From positions 1 through 43,434 of the forward strand of contig CAXUEX010000006.1 in assembly GCA_964250215.1 (NCBI GenBank): a stretch of DNA of 43,434 bases, written 5' to 3'. The position numbers and the translations under genes were made by a program. The notes below the pieces were generated by a model that ran no database searches, was not told the DNA's origin, and was given only the letters and a program-made list of their open reading frames with translations. The stretch is from DAIDJM01 sp964250215 (GTDB lineage Bacteria; Pseudomonadota; Alphaproteobacteria; Acetobacterales; Acetobacteraceae). Shown in pieces: positions 41,001 to 43,434 of this stretch (its first letter is position 1; each line of letters starts with the position of its first letter).

Positions 41001-42496
41001 CGGACGCCATGGTGCTGCCGACGCGGGGCGAGGGGTTCAACCTACCTGCCGCGGAGGCGATGGCGGCCGGGATTCCGCTGATTGTGACTGGGTTTGGCGG
41101 ACATATGGATTTTTGCAGCGCCGCGAACGCGCGCCTGCTCCGCTATCGTCTGGCGCCTTCCGGCAGCCATGTCGCAACCGGCACGTCTTTGTGGGCGGAA
41201 CCGGATGTGGACGATCTGGCGCAGGCGATGGGCGAGGTTCTGCGCGAGCCCGAGGCGGCATCGCGCCGTGCGGGCGTGGCACAGGACGTGGCCGCGCAGT
41301 TATCGGTGCCGGGACCGTTCGTGCGCCGGGTGCAGGATGCGGCGTTGACGGTGCTGCAAACGCCGCCGCGCGGCACGCTGCGCGTGGCCATGATCACGAC
41401 GTTCGCTGTGCGCTGCGGCATTGCCGAATATGCGCGGCTTTTGGGCGACGGCATGATGCAGGCGGAACCTGGTCTGCATCTGACCATGCTGGCCGACACG
41501 CGCGCCGCGGCGCGGAACGGCGGCGCGCAACCGGCGGTGCGGGCGGTGTGGCCGCTGAATGCAGACGAGGCCATCGAGGCGGCGCGGCTGGCCTGCGCGG
41601 CGGAAGATCCGGATGCGGTGATCGTTCAGCACCAGCCTGGTCTGCTGCCATGGATCACGCTCGGCTGCATGGTGACGGCGCTGCAGGCGGCGGAGCGCGT
41701 GGTTCTGGTTACGCTGCACAACACCGCGCACCTGCTGGAAATTCCGGAACCTGAGCGAGCGGCGGCGATTTCAGGACTGAAACAAGCATCGCGCATCCTG
41801 GTGCATAGCGTGGCGGATGTGAACCGGCTGGCGGAGCTTGGGCTGATCGACAACGTCGCGCTGATTCCGCACGGCGCGGTGCTGCCGCTGGCGCGCAACG
41901 AGGAACGCAGCCTGGCGCCGCGCGATGTGGTGACGATCGGCAGCTACGGTTTTTTGCTGCGCGACAAGGGGGTGCCGCAGCTTGTGGCGGCGGCGGCCAT
42001 CCTGAAGCCGCGCTGGCCGAAGCTGCGGCTGCGGCTTTTCCATGCGGATTACGGCAACGACGAGTCGCGATCGGAGCTGGCGGCAGCGCAGAGTGCGGCG
42101 CGGCGCGGCGGACTAAGCGGCGCTTTCGAGCTGGTGACCGACTTTCTGCCCGATGCCGAGTCGCGTGCGCACCTCGCGCAATGCGATGTTGTTGTTTTAC
42201 CGTATCAGCGTTCCAAGGAAGGTGCGAGCGGCGCGTTGCGCATGGCATTAAGCGCGGGCGGCGTGGTGGCGGTGACGCCGATTGCGCTGTTCGACGAAGC
42301 GGGCGAATCGGTTGTGCGGCTGCCCGGCACGTCACCGGAGGCGATCGCCGATGGTTTGGACGCCATTTTTTCCGATCGGGCGGTGCGGGTGCGGGCTCGC
42401 GAGGCGGCGGCGCGGTGGATGGCGGAGCGGAGCTGGGCTTCGACGGGTGAGCGCGTGCTCGGCATGATCCGCGGCCTGCTGTCGAGCCCCGCATGA
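38027..42496 (+). CDS. Fusion protein: FkbM methyltransferase plus three glycosyltransferase domains
   Basis: A 1489-residue cytoplasmic glycan-building protein. Residues 1-240 are an FkbM methyltransferase (GFYIDVGAAHPDEDSVT, INIEPVP, FLKIDVEGAEGAVLRGAD). Residues about 250-330 are a Glu/Ala/Gln-rich coiled coil. A first GT4-like glycosyltransferase covers about 385-735 (VLFVGRVVAAKGQLDL and the donor-site E-x7-E HEGFGVPLVE near 640). A second covers about 815-1110 (FLHISSAFPRKGVDVLL; TRGEGFNLPAAEAM near 1000). A third covers about 1120-1480 (MITTFAVRCGIAEYARLLGDG; YQRSKEGASGALRMALSAGG near 1395-1415). ATG 38027 begins the FkbM homology (MTFCSYAQNFEDVLLWRAL); the frame is open from 37961. 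The stop overlaps the next gene (ATGA). Probably builds and caps an O-antigen or exopolysaccharide repeat. Confidence 0.9.
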   Translation: MTFCSYAQNFEDVLLWRALRSLATGFYIDVGAAHPDEDSVTRAFYDRGWRGINIEPVPELFGRLRAARSRDVTLNVALAAAAGETSFHVVSESGLSTLDGSIAGAHREAGFAVRETRIEVSTLASVCEAHAAADIHFLKIDVEGAEGAVLRGADFGRFRPWIVIVEATAPLSSVPAHEDWEPILLEAGYSFLYFDGLNRFYAADEHFDALVPHFRIPVNVFDDFIRAADLPGARRLAELELQVGSLMEQSFAGEAALTEAVRREAQAEQRAGASERQTEAADARTAQAEQRLVVQAGEHNRTLAALKHAQEDAASLRASTSWRVTAPLRRFITISRAAPRAWRMRRLPEHAGTQLQQALLAIPGETPALPPPSHLASVACRPTRTVHQFHAGSGYGDAITNAMLLIRAWLRGMGYRSDIFVVHRDEALRDELRTADELPVHGGYVLLFHHSMGFDGYERVAELPAPKILIYHNITPVEFFDGKPDIQRYIHIGRQQLADLRGRVVAALADSPYNTIELHRMGFANPRACTLLFDLDGLRRRFGGARDRSPRPFTVLFVGRVVAAKGQLDLVEAFARLPAPSRLVIVGREDGAGDDYARAVRLRIRALGIEDRATLTGLVSDDALQGHYRAADLYVSLSQHEGFGVPLVEAAVAGIPVLAWPAGAVAYTLGGGDGLLASRDPAAVAARMRALMHDEAARRALVAFQAQALAQYRLDDHLDILRGALTLAGAAPVAVADGRDALRGNLRFDVAGHVNGTYSLAAINRTIARAIEIVRPGSVRLVPVEGQPTGLVDNVPNGERPGIAALASRPPHPTGPVAVISQHYPVYVPERRGDCLLAYIFWEETLLPSETVRLLNEKFDGVLAPTRFVANALINSGVGIPVHPVGYAPELGNFEALGRRERAARAEHVPFTFLHISSAFPRKGVDVLLAAYTRACRAGDPVRLVIKAFPNPHNDIAEQIARLRAADAALPDIELIDRDMSSHELMGLYETADAMVLPTRGEGFNLPAAEAMAAGIPLIVTGFGGHMDFCSAANARLLRYRLAPSGSHVATGTSLWAEPDVDDLAQAMGEVLREPEAASRRAGVAQDVAAQLSVPGPFVRRVQDAALTVLQTPPRGTLRVAMITTFAVRCGIAEYARLLGDGMMQAEPGLHLTMLADTRAAARNGGAQPAVRAVWPLNADEAIEAARLACAAEDPDAVIVQHQPGLLPWITLGCMVTALQAAERVVLVTLHNTAHLLEIPEPERAAAISGLKQASRILVHSVADVNRLAELGLIDNVALIPHGAVLPLARNEERSLAPRDVVTIGSYGFLLRDKGVPQLVAAAAILKPRWPKLRLRLFHADYGNDESRSELAAAQSAARRGGLSGAFELVTDFLPDAESRAHLAQCDVVVLPYQRSKEGASGALRMALSAGGVVAVTPIALFDEAGESVVRLPGTSPEAIADGLDAIFSDRAVRVRAREAAARWMAERSWASTGERVLGMIRGLLSSPA

Positions 42497-43434
42497 ACCG
42501 CGCGGACGGTTATTTTCCGCACCTTGCCGGCTATCTCGAGATCGGCATCGGGCGGGTGGAAGGCTGGCTTTCCCCAACGACGGCGGCGATGCTCGGCGCG
42601 ATTGCGGTGCGGCAGGTTCGGGATGGGCTGGCCGGCGATCTCGGCGAAATCGGCGTGCATCATGGCAAGCTGTTCCTGATCCTGGCGGCGGCCGCGCAAT
42701 CCGGCGAGCGCGCTGTGGCGGTGGATCTCTTCGGCGATCAGGATCGCAATGTGGACCGGTCCGGCGGAGGCGACCGCGCGGTGCTCGAGCGCAATTGCGC
42801 CTGTTACGCGCCCGAAGCAGTTGTGGATATCATCGAGGCATCGAGTCTCGACCTGCCTGGCACGGCGTTCGAGGCGCGGCGTTTTCGGCTGTTTTCTATC
42901 GATGGCGGGCACACTGCTGCCATCACCGGCAACGATCTGCGCCTATGCGAGCGCACGTTGCTTCCGGGCGGAGTGGCGGCGCTGGATGACATCCTGAGCC
43001 ATCATTGGACGGGGGTGGTGAGCGGCCTCGCCGACTACCTCGCATCGGGCGGCACGCTGGTGCCGTATGCGCTGGTGCCGAACAAAGTTTTGCTGACAAC
43101 CACGCGTGACGCGGCGACCGCGCGCGCGACAGAGTTGCGGCGGGAGTTTCCGCAGGCCTGGACGAAGACCTCCGAGTTGTTCGGGTGCGGCGTCGATGTT
43201 TACGATGAGTGCGCCTACTATGCGCGCGAAGACAGCCGAAATCTGCGGCTGCGTATCGCGCAAACAGAACAGCGCGCCGAGCAGCTTGCGCAAGCCGTGG
43301 CCGAAGCGGAGAAACGGGCCATGCATGAGCGGCACGAGGCCCAACTGGCGGCCGCGTCGGCCCGTGCAACAGAAGCCGTCATCCGCCCCCCCCCCGCCGG
43401 GGGGCTTGCCGCCCCCCCCCCGGCCGTTGCCCCC
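42493..43434 (+). CDS. SAM methyltransferase-like protein with coiled coil (3' end outside window)
   Basis: The ATG overlaps the stop of the multidomain glycosyltransferase (ATGA) and the frame stays open to the window end, about 314 residues. The segment GDLGEIGVHHGKLFLILAAAAQSGERAVAVDLFG has the form of SAM motif I and II, and FRLFSIDGGHTAAITGNDLRLCERTLLPGGVAALDDI matches the IDGGH-Y-xx-V-xx-D block of the Methyltransf_24 class; methyl transfer is therefore likely but not proven. After residue 250 a charged helix (AQTEQRAEQLAQAVAEAEKRAMHERHEAQLAAASARATEA) is probably a coiled coil. Beyond about 43385 the sequence is poly-C-rich and unreliable. Confidence 0.8.
   Translation, partial: MNRADGYFPHLAGYLEIGIGRVEGWLSPTTAAMLGAIAVRQVRDGLAGDLGEIGVHHGKLFLILAAAAQSGERAVAVDLFGDQDRNVDRSGGGDRAVLERNCACYAPEAVVDIIEASSLDLPGTAFEARRFRLFSIDGGHTAAITGNDLRLCERTLLPGGVAALDDILSHHWTGVVSGLADYLASGGTLVPYALVPNKVLLTTTRDAATARATELRREFPQAWTKTSELFGCGVDVYDECAYYAREDSRNLRLRIAQTEQRAEQLAQAVAEAEKRAMHERHEAQLAAASARATEAVIRPPPAGGLAAPPPAVAP
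43386..43434. other. Poly-C-rich, probably unreliable contig end
   Basis: Two runs of ten C (43386-43395 and 43412-43421) and shorter G and C runs fill the last 49 bases, unlike anything else in the window. Such runs at a contig edge are typical of low-quality read ends. Confidence 0.7.

Noticed and set aside
43386..43434. Poly-C/poly-G stretch as a phase-variation tract
   Set aside because: It sits at the contig end with several homopolymers in 49 bases, more likely sequencing or assembly error than a functional slippage tract.

Overview
This is a high-GC window with tightly packed genes and frequent ATGA overlaps. It most resembles an alphaproteobacterium, plausibly Acetobacteraceae/Rhodospirillales: a complete SUF operon led by an Rrf2-type regulator and using SufU and SufT, TonB-dependent uptake, AtuA/DUF4387 and MmgE/PrpD genes, and FkbM-type glycan genes. 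The taxonomic placement is inference. A 100-N scaffold gap (17578-17677) and poly-C runs at the right end indicate a draft or metagenome assembly.

Layout. (1) 1-1110: the end of an alanine dehydrogenase gene and a small secreted protein. (2) 1120-8024, minus strand: an iron-sulfur assembly operon, regulator-sufB-C-D-S-U-T-A plus two small genes. (3) 8131-10555: two secreted GloVer-repeat proteins. (4) 10692-16889: a catabolic module with AtuA-like, DUF4387, MmgE/PrpD and flavin reductase genes on the minus strand, diverging from an NtaA-type flavin monooxygenase, with a LysR regulator next to it. (5) 17063-19689: a metal-related block with a permease behind a MerR-type operator, a chromate transporter and the C-terminal stump of a multicopper oxidase.

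(6) 19686-36682: an aromatic-catabolism block. It holds a LysR regulator, two tandem Rieske oxygenases, a [2Fe-2S] ferredoxin, an FAH-family enzyme, a TonB receptor, a flavin hydroxylase, a tannase/feruloyl-esterase-like protein, an ACMSD-like amidohydrolase, a TetR regulator, a P450, an extradiol (VOC) dioxygenase, an alpha/beta hydrolase and an MFS transporter. Together these look like import, de-esterification, ring hydroxylation or demethylation, meta-cleavage and C-C hydrolysis of an aromatic substrate. Six copies of one 14-bp palindrome, TGACYRNNYRGTCA, sit just upstream of five transcription units and of the TetR gene itself, marking a probable local regulon. Truncated genes flank the block: the multicopper oxidase stump on the left and a LysR stump on the right.

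(7) 36865-43434: surface-glycan genes. These are an FkbM methyltransferase, a 1489-residue protein with one FkbM and three glycosyltransferase domains, and a further methyltransferase-like protein cut by the window end. I saw no tRNA, rRNA, CRISPR array or intact insertion sequence.
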